Assembly: GCA_944392615.1 (NCBI GenBank)
Contig: CALXXF010000002.1
Location: forward strand, 1 to 64,000
DNA from: an uncultured Clostridia bacterium
GTDB lineage: Bacteria; Bacillota; Clostridia; Oscillospirales; CAG-272
Direction: 5' to 3'
Length of the DNA: 64,000 nt
Shown here in pieces: positions 54,610 to 63,409 of this stretch; positions within the stretch are counted from its first letter, which is position 1; each line of letters starts with the position of its first letter. The notes below the pieces were generated by a model, which was given only the letters and a program-made list of their open reading frames with translations, had not been told where the DNA came from and made no database searches. A program made the translations under genes and the position numbers.

Positions 54610-56577
54610 ATGAAAAGATTGCCGTCACGCCAGGTACACCTTGATTTTCATACTTCTGAGTTTATTCCCTATGTCGGAGCTTCTTTTGATCCGGATAAGT
54701 TCGCCAAAACAGTGAGCGATGCGTGTGTCAATTCCATGACAGTGTTTGCCCGCTGCCACCACGGGTGGCTTTACTATGATTCAGAAAAATATCCGGAGGC
54801 GGTGCATCCGAATTTAATAAACAGAGACCTTATGACAGAACAGGTAAGAGCTTTGCATCGATACGGGATAAAAGCTCCTATATATTTAACCGTGCAGTGG
54901 GACAGGAGAGCAGCCTATGCCCACCCTGAATGGCTCATCAGGCGCGCCGACGGTTCTCATGAAGGAGGATCGTTTTCAGAACCTGGATTTTATCAGTCGC
55001 TTTGTGTTAACACCGGTTATGTAGATTATCTCAAAGACATAACAAAAGAGATATGCATGAAACTCGGAGATGAGCTTGACGGTTTTTTCTTCGATATTGT
55101 CGGAATACGCCCGTGTCTGTGCCAGAGGTGTCGTTCTGAGATGCAGGAACGTGGAATAGATACATCTGACAATTCAAAAGTACGTGAGTTTGCAAAATTT
55201 GTACTTGACCGCTTCAAGAAAGATATGACAGAGACTGTACGGTCTTACAAGGATGACTGTACGATATTTTATAATGCCGGACATGTAGGACCGTGTACAT
55301 ACTCAAGTTCTTCGGCATTCACTCATTTTGAGTTGGAAAGTCTTCCTTCGGGCCAGTGGGGATATCTGCATTTTCCTCTAACTGCAAGATATGCGCGCGG
55401 TTTGGGAAAAGACTGCGTGGGAATGACCGGTAAATTTCACACGGAATGGGGTGACTTTCACAGCCTTAAAAATTCCGCTGCGCTTGAATTTGAGTGCTTC
55501 AGGATGCTTAGTCTTGGTTTTGCCGCATCCATTGGAGACCAGCTTGAGCCTTGCGGCGCTTTGAATCCAGCAACATATAAACTGATAGGGAATGTGTATA
55601 AAGAATTTGCGCAAAGGGAAAAATGGGCAAGACCGTCGGTTCCTCTGACAGAAGCGGTGGTTATTACACCTGAAAGATCTGATGCTGAATTTAATATTCC
55701 CGATAGCATTATGGGTGCGACTCAAATGCTTGAGGAGCTCGCAATTCAGTTTGATATAGCCGGATTCGAGGCTGATTTGGAGAGGTATCCGCTCTGGATA
55801 CTTCCGGATGATCTGATCGTAGATGATAATTTCAGAAAAAGAGCGGACAAGTATGTAGAAAGAGGTGGAAAGGTGCTCGCATGCGCAAGAGGCGGTCAGA
55901 ATGCATGCGGCAGATATCCTGATTCATTCGGAGCTCTCAGCGGAGGAAAAAGGGATATTTATCCCGATTTTCTGGTAGCCGAAGGCGAACTTTCAGAAGG
56001 TCTTGAAGAGGAAAATGAGTATGTCATATATCTTCAGGGAGAGGCTTTGATACCCTCTTCTGCCCAGACGGTCTTGTCGGCACGTGCTCCGTATTTCAAA
56101 AGAAGCGGAGAACATTTTTGTTCTCACCGGTATACTCCATCTGCAAAGGGTGAAAAATATCCTGCAGTACTTAAGAACGGAAATGTTATTCTTTTTTCTC
56201 ACCCGATTTTCTGTCAGTACCGGAGCAATGCGCCCCTTTGGTGTAAAAAACTGATATCCAACGCCATGGATATTATCGGATTCGAAAGAATGATAAGACA
56301 TGACGGGCCATCAACAATGACAATAAGCGCACTGTTGCAGCCAGAGCTTCGCAGAATAAATCTTCATATGCTGACGTATATACCGGTAAGGAAGAGCGCC
56401 TCAATAGATATCATAGAAGAGAGGACAACGGTGAGAAATGTAACTGTTCGGTTCAATCTTCCTGAAAAAATTTTATCCGCACGAATCGTTCCGGAGGATA
56501 TTCCCCTCGAAATTAAAGATTCAGGCATAACTGTGCCGCAGATAGACGGTTATGCGATTGTGGAATTGTCATTCTGA
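54610..56577 (+). CDS. GHL6-like glycoside hydrolase with beta-galactosidase-type trimerisation domain
   Basis: 655 residues without a signal peptide, so probably cytoplasmic. An N-terminal TIM barrel (about 1-345) starts QVHLDFHTSEF and has FARCHHGWLYYDS, DGFFFDIVG and CLCQRCRSEM, as in the hypothetical glycosyl hydrolase 6 group. A flavodoxin-like trimerisation domain (about 355-560) with VVITPERSD and GGKVLACARGG follows, then a beta-rich end. The DIVG Asp and the later EWGDFHS acidic residues are candidate catalytic groups. Substrate unknown. GTAGGAGG precedes the ATG. The gene stands alone. Confidence 0.75.
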   Translation: MKRLPSRQVHLDFHTSEFIPYVGASFDPDKFAKTVSDACVNSMTVFARCHHGWLYYDSEKYPEAVHPNLINRDLMTEQVRALHRYGIKAPIYLTVQWDRRAAYAHPEWLIRRADGSHEGGSFSEPGFYQSLCVNTGYVDYLKDITKEICMKLGDELDGFFFDIVGIRPCLCQRCRSEMQERGIDTSDNSKVREFAKFVLDRFKKDMTETVRSYKDDCTIFYNAGHVGPCTYSSSSAFTHFELESLPSGQWGYLHFPLTARYARGLGKDCVGMTGKFHTEWGDFHSLKNSAALEFECFRMLSLGFAASIGDQLEPCGALNPATYKLIGNVYKEFAQREKWARPSVPLTEAVVITPERSDAEFNIPDSIMGATQMLEELAIQFDIAGFEADLERYPLWILPDDLIVDDNFRKRADKYVERGGKVLACARGGQNACGRYPDSFGALSGGKRDIYPDFLVAEGELSEGLEEENEYVIYLQGEALIPSSAQTVLSARAPYFKRSGEHFCSHRYTPSAKGEKYPAVLKNGNVILFSHPIFCQYRSNAPLWCKKLISNAMDIIGFERMIRHDGPSTMTISALLQPELRRINLHMLTYIPVRKSASIDIIEERTTVRNVTVRFNLPEKILSARIVPEDIPLEIKDSGITVPQIDGYAIVELSF

Positions 56578-56616
56578 AGTCCGGATACGGATTGTTTTCG
56601 TTCAAGAAAACGTTTT

Positions 56617-56662
56617 AAAAAACGCAGGTCACGGTTATGTTTGCGTGCTCCTGCGTTTTTTA
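56617..56662. terminator. Bidirectional terminator between convergent genes
   Basis: AAAAAACGCAGG pairs perfectly with CCTGCGTTTTTT around a 21-base loop. It serves the plus-strand glycosidase and the minus-strand PepSY gene. Confidence 0.88.
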
Positions 56663-56715
56663 TTATGTTTATAGATATGGACTACATGCGCGCTCCGTTG
56701 CTTTCGTTTTTTGCG

Positions 56716-57990
56716 TCACATCTCAGTGTCGAACTCTATTATGTCACCTGTAAGCGCATTTATTTCGTATTCGTATTCCACTCTTCCTTTATAAAATTCT
56801 ATTTCGTAAATCATGATACCGTCATCTCTTTCGAGTTTCGTTTTGGAAAACGTAACCTCTGAGAGTGAAAAACCGGCATGTGACAGCGCTATGTTCTTTG
56901 CCTCATCAACCGATATATACGCAGTCGAAGTATTTCCGCCGCTTCCTGAGCCGCTTTCAATCAATTCAGTCTTCTTTGACAGAACAGCCCCGGTATAGCC
57001 GTTTATTTCATATTCGTATATCAGAGAAACAGTGAAAAATTCTATTTCATATACAGGCAGACCATCGTCGTACTCAAACTCTGCTTTCGTATATGTCACC
57101 TGCTCGCCTGAAAGCGACGCGTCAGAAAGTGCGTATTTTTTAGCTGCGTCTATCCCGATAAGCTCCACGGGCTGTTGAGTTTGTCCAGATGAAATCGATT
57201 CAACCTTTTTTTCAATTATATTTCCGGTGTATGCGTCTATTTTGTATTCATATTCATCAAACTGGGTAGAAAATTCTATTTTATATACCGAGATGCCGTC
57301 GTCCTTTTCAAGTTTGACCTTAGTGAAAAGAGCCGAGCTTTCCGAAACCCCGGCATCAGCCAGAGCATAGTTTTTGGCGGTACCAGCTCCTATTTCGGTA
57401 TTTCCTGCAGAATTATTGCCTCCTGTGGAGGATGCGGGTTGTCTGCTCATACTGAAGATTGCGCCGGTATAAGCATTTATTTTATATTCGTACTTGTTTT
57501 CCGTAGTTGAAAAACATATAAAATACATATATATCCCGTCGTCCTTGCTGAGAGAGCTTGCAGTTATATTAACTTCATCGTTTGATAGCCCTGAGTTCAA
57601 AAGGGCAATGTCAACGGCTTCGTCGAGTGAAAGCATTGATCCTGTTTGGGAGGCATTTGAATTGTTTGCCGCATTTTTGCTTATGACTTTGCCGTCTGAT
57701 GCTTTTATGATGTAATCGTATTCGATTCCTTCAGAAACAAACTCTATCTTGAAAACGAACTGGCCGTCCTCAAATCCGAATTTTCCGGCGGAATATGCAA
57801 CATCACTCTCGCTTATTCCGGCGTCCGCAAAGGCAAATTTCTGAGCATTGACGACTCCAATGGAGTTTTTTTCTGCAATAGTACTTGCAGCAAAAACAGC
57901 TCCGATTCCGAGTATACAAACAATAGCCAGAATGCATACTGAAGAGGCCAAGGCTCTTTTAGGTGTGCTGAACATTTTTCTCAACAACAC
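56716..57990 (-). CDS. Membrane-anchored protein with five PepSY repeats
   Basis: 424 residues: one N-terminal membrane helix at about 15-35, then five PepSY domains near 44-105, 120-181, 199-262, 277-340 and 358-421. Each starts with an A-K/x-ALADAG-type helix and ends with YEYxINAYTGxI. Gly/Ser/Asn linkers join them. PepSY domains are thought to bind and inhibit proteases or sense envelope stress, and these proteins often follow two-component genes, as here. The start is GTG, with AAAGGAG 10 bases before it. It is the third gene of the response regulator operon, 170 bases after the kinase. Confidence 0.92.
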   Translation of the reverse strand: MLLRKMFSTPKRALASSVCILAIVCILGIGAVFAASTIAEKNSIGVVNAQKFAFADAGISESDVAYSAGKFGFEDGQFVFKIEFVSEGIEYDYIIKASDGKVISKNAANNSNASQTGSMLSLDEAVDIALLNSGLSNDEVNITASSLSKDDGIYMYFICFSTTENKYEYKINAYTGAIFSMSRQPASSTGGNNSAGNTEIGAGTAKNYALADAGVSESSALFTKVKLEKDDGISVYKIEFSTQFDEYEYKIDAYTGNIIEKKVESISSGQTQQPVELIGIDAAKKYALSDASLSGEQVTYTKAEFEYDDGLPVYEIEFFTVSLIYEYEINGYTGAVLSKKTELIESGSGSGGNTSTAYISVDEAKNIALSHAGFSLSEVTFSKTKLERDDGIMIYEIEFYKGRVEYEYEINALTGDIIEFDTEM

Positions 57991-58160
57991 AATGTATCAG
58001 CTCCTTTCATTTCTCACCACGGGTATTATATATCAGAAAGATTAAAATAACATTAAAACAACATGAAAACGCTTCTGTACCTGAGGTTTTATGGCTCTTT
58101 GTCAATTTGCAGTTTAATCTGCATATTTTCTGTCATAAAATTTAGGCTGTATCCCGCTGT

Positions 58161-59585
58161 TTATCGCGAATCTTTTTCTTCCGTGAAGGCAAATCTTATC
58201 GTAAACCTGCTACCTTTTCCGGGCGTGCTTTCTACTTCTATATCAGCGCCGTGAAAAGAGGCAATTTGTTTGACCATGGAAAGTCCGAGTCCTGTCCCTT
58301 TACCTGAGCGGGAATTATCAGCACGATAAAACCTGTCGAATATGTGAGGCAGGTCTTCGGACGATATTCCTATGCCGTCGTCTTCTACGTGAAGAAGTAT
58401 TTCATCATTTTTTCTTTCAAGAAGGACCAGGATATGCCCGTTTTCTTTTCCGTATTTATAGGCATTTGAAATAAGGTTTCCGAGCATACGCGTAAGCAGG
58501 TACCTGTTTGCGCAATATTGTATGCTGTCGCCGGCATCATAGCTGAGAATTATGCCTTTATCGCGTATCAGTGCCATATCGTCACATACAGAACGTACAA
58601 GCTGTGACAAATCAAGCGGCTGCCGCTCATAACTGTCCGCCTTCATTTCCATACGTGTGTAATCCAGCATATCGTTTATGAGTACAGTCATGCGCTTGCT
58701 CTGACGGTTTATGACCGTGAGAGCTTTTTTGTATTCCTCAGGACTTCTGTCTTTTTCCAGAATAAATTCACACTGAGCCATTATTACAGCCATCGGGGTC
58801 CGCAGCTCATGGGAAGCGTCTGACGTGAAGCGCCGTTCTGTCTCAAAGGATTCGTCAAGCCTTTTAAACATTTCGTTGAAGCTGTTTGCAAGTTGGTGCA
58901 GTTCATCTTTTCCGTTTCCTATTTCAATCCGCTTTTTAAGGTCGCCGCCCTTTTCTATATGCGAAGCCGCTTCTGAAATCTCTTGTATCGGGCGCAGCAT
59001 CTTTTTTGCAATCAGATATCCGCCTGTAACCGACAATACAAGAAGTATCGGCAGTGCAATAAGAGAAAAACGCGATATGCTTGATATTTCACCCTCACCC
59101 TGTTTTTCGGATACTATTCCTCGCAGCCATAGTCCCTCAAGACCAGGCTGAGTAAGAGCTTTGTCGAATATGTAGTACAGTGTGGAGTTTACGGATACGG
59201 TCTGGATAACCGAGTCTGAAAGGGGATATGACATGGTTTCCTTTGCTATGGGGTTTTCTCCATAATAAAAATTTATATTACTGTCATACAGTGCGGTAAA
59301 AATACCGTTTACCTCGTCGAGAAAATCGTCGTCTATCTCAAGTATGCCTCCGTTATAACTGACGTAATAATCAAGATCGCCGTTATTATTTGCTTCCTCA
59401 ATGCTCTTATAGTATTCTATTTCGTCAATATTATGAGAGACCGCTTCTATGAGGCTGTCACGGATAGTTTTCTGTATTACCTGACGGCTTACCGACAGTA
59501 TGGCAAGATATGTTATTGATATGATTACCACAAGGGCTGCCGTAAACCATATAGTTATCTTTACGCGGATTGGAAGATTTTTCAT
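58161..59585 (-). CDS. Two-component sensor histidine kinase
   Basis: 474 residues. Two membrane helices (11-33 and 172-193) flank an extracellular sensor of about 138 residues. A HAMP domain (about 190-245), DHp helix with the phospho-acceptor His 259 in SHELRTP, N-box NLISNAYKYG, and G-boxes DDGIGIS and GKGTGLGLS follow. The sensor region matches no family I know. It overlaps the response regulator gene by four bases, so the two are translated together. Confidence 0.93.
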   Translation of the reverse strand: MKNLPIRVKITIWFTAALVVIISITYLAILSVSRQVIQKTIRDSLIEAVSHNIDEIEYYKSIEEANNNGDLDYYVSYNGGILEIDDDFLDEVNGIFTALYDSNINFYYGENPIAKETMSYPLSDSVIQTVSVNSTLYYIFDKALTQPGLEGLWLRGIVSEKQGEGEISSISRFSLIALPILLVLSVTGGYLIAKKMLRPIQEISEAASHIEKGGDLKKRIEIGNGKDELHQLANSFNEMFKRLDESFETERRFTSDASHELRTPMAVIMAQCEFILEKDRSPEEYKKALTVINRQSKRMTVLINDMLDYTRMEMKADSYERQPLDLSQLVRSVCDDMALIRDKGIILSYDAGDSIQYCANRYLLTRMLGNLISNAYKYGKENGHILVLLERKNDEILLHVEDDGIGISSEDLPHIFDRFYRADNSRSGKGTGLGLSMVKQIASFHGADIEVESTPGKGSRFTIRFAFTEEKDSR

Positions 59586-60262
59586 TTCTCGTTTTCCTCA
59601 CGCAGGACATATCCTCGTCCGCGCACAGTATGTATCAGTTTTACAGGATTGTCTCCGTCTATTTTCTTACGCAGATAGCTTATGTAAACGTCCACTACGT
59701 TTGTGCCGCCTTCATAATCGAAATTCCATATGTGATTTTCAATTTTTTCTCTTGAAAGAACGGTGCCCTTATTATGCATCAGATATTCAAGAAGAGCGTA
59801 TTCTTTTGCGGAAAGCGCTATCTCGCGGTTTGCCCGCTGTACCTTTTGCGAGGAACAGTCAAGTGAAAGGTCGGCAACTCGCAGAACATTTTCTGCAGAA
59901 CCAAAGGACGTCCTTGTCATTACACGTATGCGGGCAGTCAGCTCTTCAAAAGAAAACGGTTTTACCAGATAGTCGTTGGCACCGAGGTCAAGACCTTTGA
60001 CGCGGTCTGTTACCGCGTCACGCGCCGTTAGAAAAAGTACGGGAGTCTTTTTTCCGGAGGAACGCAGCTTTTTCAATACCTCAAACCCGTCAGCTTTCGG
60101 CATCATTATGTCGAGTATTATTGCGTCGTAGTCTGTGTACGAAAGAATGTCGATTGCTTCGGCGCCGTCGTGACAGCTGTCTACGCTATAGCCGTCTGAT
60201 GAAAGCTTCTGCGTTATTATGTCGTTCAGGTCCTCTTCGTCTTCAGCAATGAGAATACGCAT
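59582..60262 (-). CDS. OmpR/PhoB-type response regulator
   Basis: 226 residues. The receiver domain has the acidic AEDEED pocket, phospho-acceptor Asp 51 in ILDIMMP and Lys near 101 in YLVKPF. The winged helix (about 130-226) ends in KLIHTVRGRGYVL. It probably controls the PepSY protein gene downstream and perhaps itself. AGAGGTGA precedes the ATG at 60262; the frame extends to 60316 without a better site. No consensus promoter could be read upstream. Confidence 0.94.
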   Translation of the reverse strand: MRILIAEDEEDLNDIITQKLSSDGYSVDSCHDGAEAIDILSYTDYDAIILDIMMPKADGFEVLKKLRSSGKKTPVLFLTARDAVTDRVKGLDLGANDYLVKPFSFEELTARIRVMTRTSFGSAENVLRVADLSLDCSSQKVQRANREIALSAKEYALLEYLMHNKGTVLSREKIENHIWNFDYEGGTNVVDVYISYLRKKIDGDNPVKLIHTVRGRGYVLREENEK

Positions 60263-60408
60263 CGAAATCACCTCTTGATAAAACAAAAATATGCGTGTGA
60301 AAAAAATGTGTAACACGACCGGCAGAGAAAAACGCGGTGCTGTTTGATTCCGCGTATGAAGTGCAGATAAAATTCAACCGGCAGGGAAGAGCCAGCTATG
60401 ATTGCAAA

Positions 60409-60434
60409 GACAGCGCGATAACGTTCGCGCTGTC
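60409..60434 (-). terminator. Terminator-like hairpin after the small membrane protein gene
   Basis: GACAGCGCGA pairs perfectly with TCGCGCTGTC around TAACGT. On the minus strand only a weak T-tract (TTTGCAATC) follows, 55 bases after the stop codon. Confidence 0.55.
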
Positions 60435-60488
60435 AGGTGACATTTGCAGTTATGTCTCATATACGCCTTTGGTTCAAAAATATCGTCG

Positions 60489-60755
60489 TCAGTCTATTAT
60501 CGCGGAAAGTTGTCCGTCGTCGTCTGTATCTATATCTTCGGATTCCTCTTCACTGTAAAATTGCTTGAGCTGGTAATTCATTCGTTTTTCAAGGTGTTCC
60601 TTTTGCTCAGCGTTTGATTCATCCGCTGTAGTGAGTAAATATGACAGCAGCTTACTGTATTGTTTTATAATATAGACAATTCCGGCTATGGAAATTATAA
60701 CGCCTGTGACAGCAATCATGAAATCTCTGGAGGTACTTGCCCTTTTCCCGTTCAT
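60489..60755 (-). CDS. Small single-pass membrane protein of unknown function
   Basis: 88 residues: a short basic N-terminus, one membrane helix at about 14-31 and an acidic, Gln/Lys-rich tail (about 45-88) that ends in an Asp/Glu run. AAAGGA lies 12 bases before the ATG, which supports a real gene. I do not recognise a family. It lies on the same strand as the two-component operon but is separated by a hairpin. Confidence 0.6.
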   Translation of the reverse strand: MNGKRASTSRDFMIAVTGVIISIAGIVYIIKQYSKLLSYLLTTADESNAEQKEHLEKRMNYQLKQFYSEEESEDIDTDDDGQLSAIID

Positions 60756-60886
60756 TACTGATCATTCCTTTCCTGAGCTAAACATGCTTTTGAACTTTTT
60801 ACGTTGCGTCCTGAGGTGAGCAATTCATATGTGAAATTCAGTTAAAAAGTCAGCGGCAGACCACATTTTTAAAATGCTTACTTTTG

Positions 60887-62587
60887 TCACTCTTCTTTAT
60901 AGTTGACTTCTGACTTGCGTTTTATCTTCCTTGTTGTTGTTTTTTCAAATTCCGTTTTTCTTATTGTTATCTTTTGTATGCACTTGAAGTGAGGTACTTT
61001 TCGGTTCACTTCATGTACAACTCCGGTTATCAGGCTCTTTACGGCTTCGTAGTATTCTTTTGATCCGTCATCAGGTTTGTTTTTTCCAAGCTCGCGGTCT
61101 ATCTCATCGTAGTCAGGAAAAATGCACGCGGCGACTTGCACGTCGTCGTCGGTTTCAAGTCCGTAAACAAGGCTTTCTTTTACAAAGCTGCTTTGTTCGA
61201 GATAGTATTCAAGTTCTTCCGGAAATATTTTCTTTCCTGTGCGCGCTACTATCATGCTTTTAAGTCTGCCGGTTATTGTATAGCTTCCGTTTTTGTTCAT
61301 TCGTGCAAGGTCGCCTGTGTAAAACCATCCGTCCTTTAACACCGCTGCGGTTTGCTCAGGGTTGTTGTAGTATCCGAGCATGACATTTGCTCCCTTTACA
61401 CAAAGCTCGCCTATTCCGTCTTCGTTGACATCCTCTAATTTGACTTTGAGTCCGAGTATCGGATATCCGGTATCGTATGGGGAATTGTAAAAATCGTCGT
61501 GCATGATACAGACAGGTGATGTTTCGGTTAGTCCGTAGCCCACATATACCCTGAATCCGAACGACTCATATTCTTTGAAGATCTCTGGTGAAATTGCAGC
61601 GGCTCCGCACAAGATCGCGCGCATCCTTCCGCCGAACGCTTTGTTTACAGATGAAAAAATTGCCTTTGATACGCCGGGGCTCCTTTTTCTGAATATTCCG
61701 GAAAGCGTCATTTGTGTGTTGTACAGTGCTTTTCCTCCGAACACCTTTGAGTATTTTTTCTTTACTCCGTTGAGAAAAGACTCAAGGAGCAGCGGTACTG
61801 CAATGAATATGGTCGGACGAAAAAGAAGCATGTCATCCTGAAGGTGCCGCAGGCTTTCGTTGAACGCGATGCACGCACCGGAATAGAAAAAAGCGAGAAA
61901 TCCTGCCATCGCCTGATATGTGTGATGAAGCGGAAGAAGGGAAATGGTCACGTCATCCTCATACACTCTCACTCTGCGTAAGACACTCATTATGTCAAAG
62001 CATATGTTTCTCTGTGACAACATTACGCCTTTGGCAAGTCCAGTTGTTCCCGATGTATATATAAGCACACCAAGACCATTTGGATTTACAACGTGACGAG
62101 AATAGCTGTCGTCCCCGTCTTCCATAAGTTCGCGCCCTCTGTTCAGTGCCTCGGCGAAAGAGCTCATAGGTACTCCGATTATTCTTTCAGGCAGCCCTGT
62201 AAGCTTGGAGGCAACGTCGTCGGAGTAAACTATGGCGGATATTCCTGAATCCTTTGCGAGATACTCAATTTCCGCATTTTTGAGTTCCTTATCAAACGGA
62301 ACAATCACGCCGCAGCCTGAGCACACGGCAAGATATGTTACAGACCACTCGTATGAATTTTTTCCTATTACAGCGATTTTACTGTTCTCAAGACCAAGCG
62401 AGTTCAGATACGTGGCAAGAGCTTTTATGTCAGAGAAGGCTTCGGAAAAACTGATATATTCTATATCCCTGCCTATCCGGCGCGCAAATGCCGGATTATC
62501 TGGATACAGTTCTGCACTTGATTCTACGAGTTCCCGTATGGAATAAATATCACGCACGTCGTAAACAAGCCGGTTTATCAGATTCAT
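60887..62587 (-). CDS. AMP-forming acyl-CoA synthetase (long-chain type)
   Basis: 566 residues of the ANL superfamily: the P-loop-like YTSGTTGLAKGVMLS near 177-191, the GYGLTETSP motif, WFYTGDLARMNKNGSYTITGRLKSMIV with the hinge Lys/Asp, and the C-terminal catalytic Lys in the RKIKRKS stretch region. It activates carboxylic acids, probably fatty acids, as acyl-AMP and then acyl-CoA. The gene follows hisIE by 58 bases on the same strand and may be cotranscribed, although the functions are unrelated. GGAGG is 11 bases before the ATG. Confidence 0.93.
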   Translation of the reverse strand: MNLINRLVYDVRDIYSIRELVESSAELYPDNPAFARRIGRDIEYISFSEAFSDIKALATYLNSLGLENSKIAVIGKNSYEWSVTYLAVCSGCGVIVPFDKELKNAEIEYLAKDSGISAIVYSDDVASKLTGLPERIIGVPMSSFAEALNRGRELMEDGDDSYSRHVVNPNGLGVLIYTSGTTGLAKGVMLSQRNICFDIMSVLRRVRVYEDDVTISLLPLHHTYQAMAGFLAFFYSGACIAFNESLRHLQDDMLLFRPTIFIAVPLLLESFLNGVKKKYSKVFGGKALYNTQMTLSGIFRKRSPGVSKAIFSSVNKAFGGRMRAILCGAAAISPEIFKEYESFGFRVYVGYGLTETSPVCIMHDDFYNSPYDTGYPILGLKVKLEDVNEDGIGELCVKGANVMLGYYNNPEQTAAVLKDGWFYTGDLARMNKNGSYTITGRLKSMIVARTGKKIFPEELEYYLEQSSFVKESLVYGLETDDDVQVAACIFPDYDEIDRELGKNKPDDGSKEYYEAVKSLITGVVHEVNRKVPHFKCIQKITIRKTEFEKTTTRKIKRKSEVNYKEE

Positions 62588-62645
62588 TATGGCAGTCGAT
62601 CCTCCTTTTTCAAAACAAAGCGCAGCTCCGTGCTTTGTTGCCGGT

Positions 62646-63299
62646 TTATGTCATTTTTTCCTGCTTTACTTTTTTGTCTATTACGTGGCGGCTTGCAAGT
62701 TCCTTTTTTATATCTTCAAGCGATATCCCCATCTGTACCATAAGTACCATAACATGATACGCAAGGTCTGATATCTCATATATGGTGTCCTTTTTGTCGT
62801 CCGCCTTCGCCGCTATTATGACTTCTGTGGATTCTTCGCCTATTTTCTTGAGTATTTTATCAATACCCTTTTCAAAAAGGTAGGTTGTGTAAGACCCCTC
62901 TTTTTTTTCTGTTTTCCTTCCGTTTATAAGTTTCATGAGGCCCTCGTATGAAAACGGCTCGCTTTCTTCCTGAGATTCAAACAACACTTCGCCAAAGCAC
63001 GAGTCCGCTCCTGTGTGACAAGCAGGTCCGTCTTTACGGACGTACACTGCCAAAGCGTCGCAGTCACAATCGGCGACAATTTTTATTATGTGCTGCCTGT
63101 TTCCCGATGTTTCGCCTTTTCTCCAAAGACATTTGCGGGATCTCGACCAGAAACAGGTTGTCCCCTCACGCATCGATATCTCAAGGCTTTCCTTGTTCAT
63201 GTATGCTACTGTCAGTATTTTACCGGAATTTTCCGCATCAATTATAACTGCAGGGATGAGTCCTTTTTCATCAAATCTGAGCTTTTCTATATCAAACAT
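62646..63299 (-). CDS. hisIE: Bifunctional phosphoribosyl-AMP cyclohydrolase / phosphoribosyl-ATP pyrophosphatase
   Basis: 217 residues in two domains. HisI (about 1-105) has [34 protein letters not shown], and the zinc-binding Cys and His in [11 protein letters not shown] and GPACHTG. HisE (about 120-217) has [13 protein letters not shown] and [14 protein letters not shown]. It carries out steps 2 and 3 of histidine synthesis. The frame reaches to 63347, but AAAGGA precedes the ATG at 63299. It follows hisF by 110 bases. Confidence 0.95.
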   Translation of the reverse strand: MFDIEKLRFDEKGLIPAVIIDAENSGKILTVAYMNKESLEISMREGTTCFWSRSRKCLWRKGETSGNRQHIIKIVADCDCDALAVYVRKDGPACHTGADSCFGEVLFESQEESEPFSYEGLMKLINGRKTEKKEGSYTTYLFEKGIDKILKKIGEESTEVIIAAKADDKKDTIYEISDLAYHVMVLMVQMGISLEDIKKELASRHVIDKKVKQEKMT

Positions 63300-63409
63300 A
63301 TTATTTCCTTTCGCTGCGGTAATATTTACATTCAGCAAACTGAGCAATAAAATTTTTTACAAATCCAATGGTAATAAAGCGGGATTACACAATATCATGT
63401 ATTGAAAAT

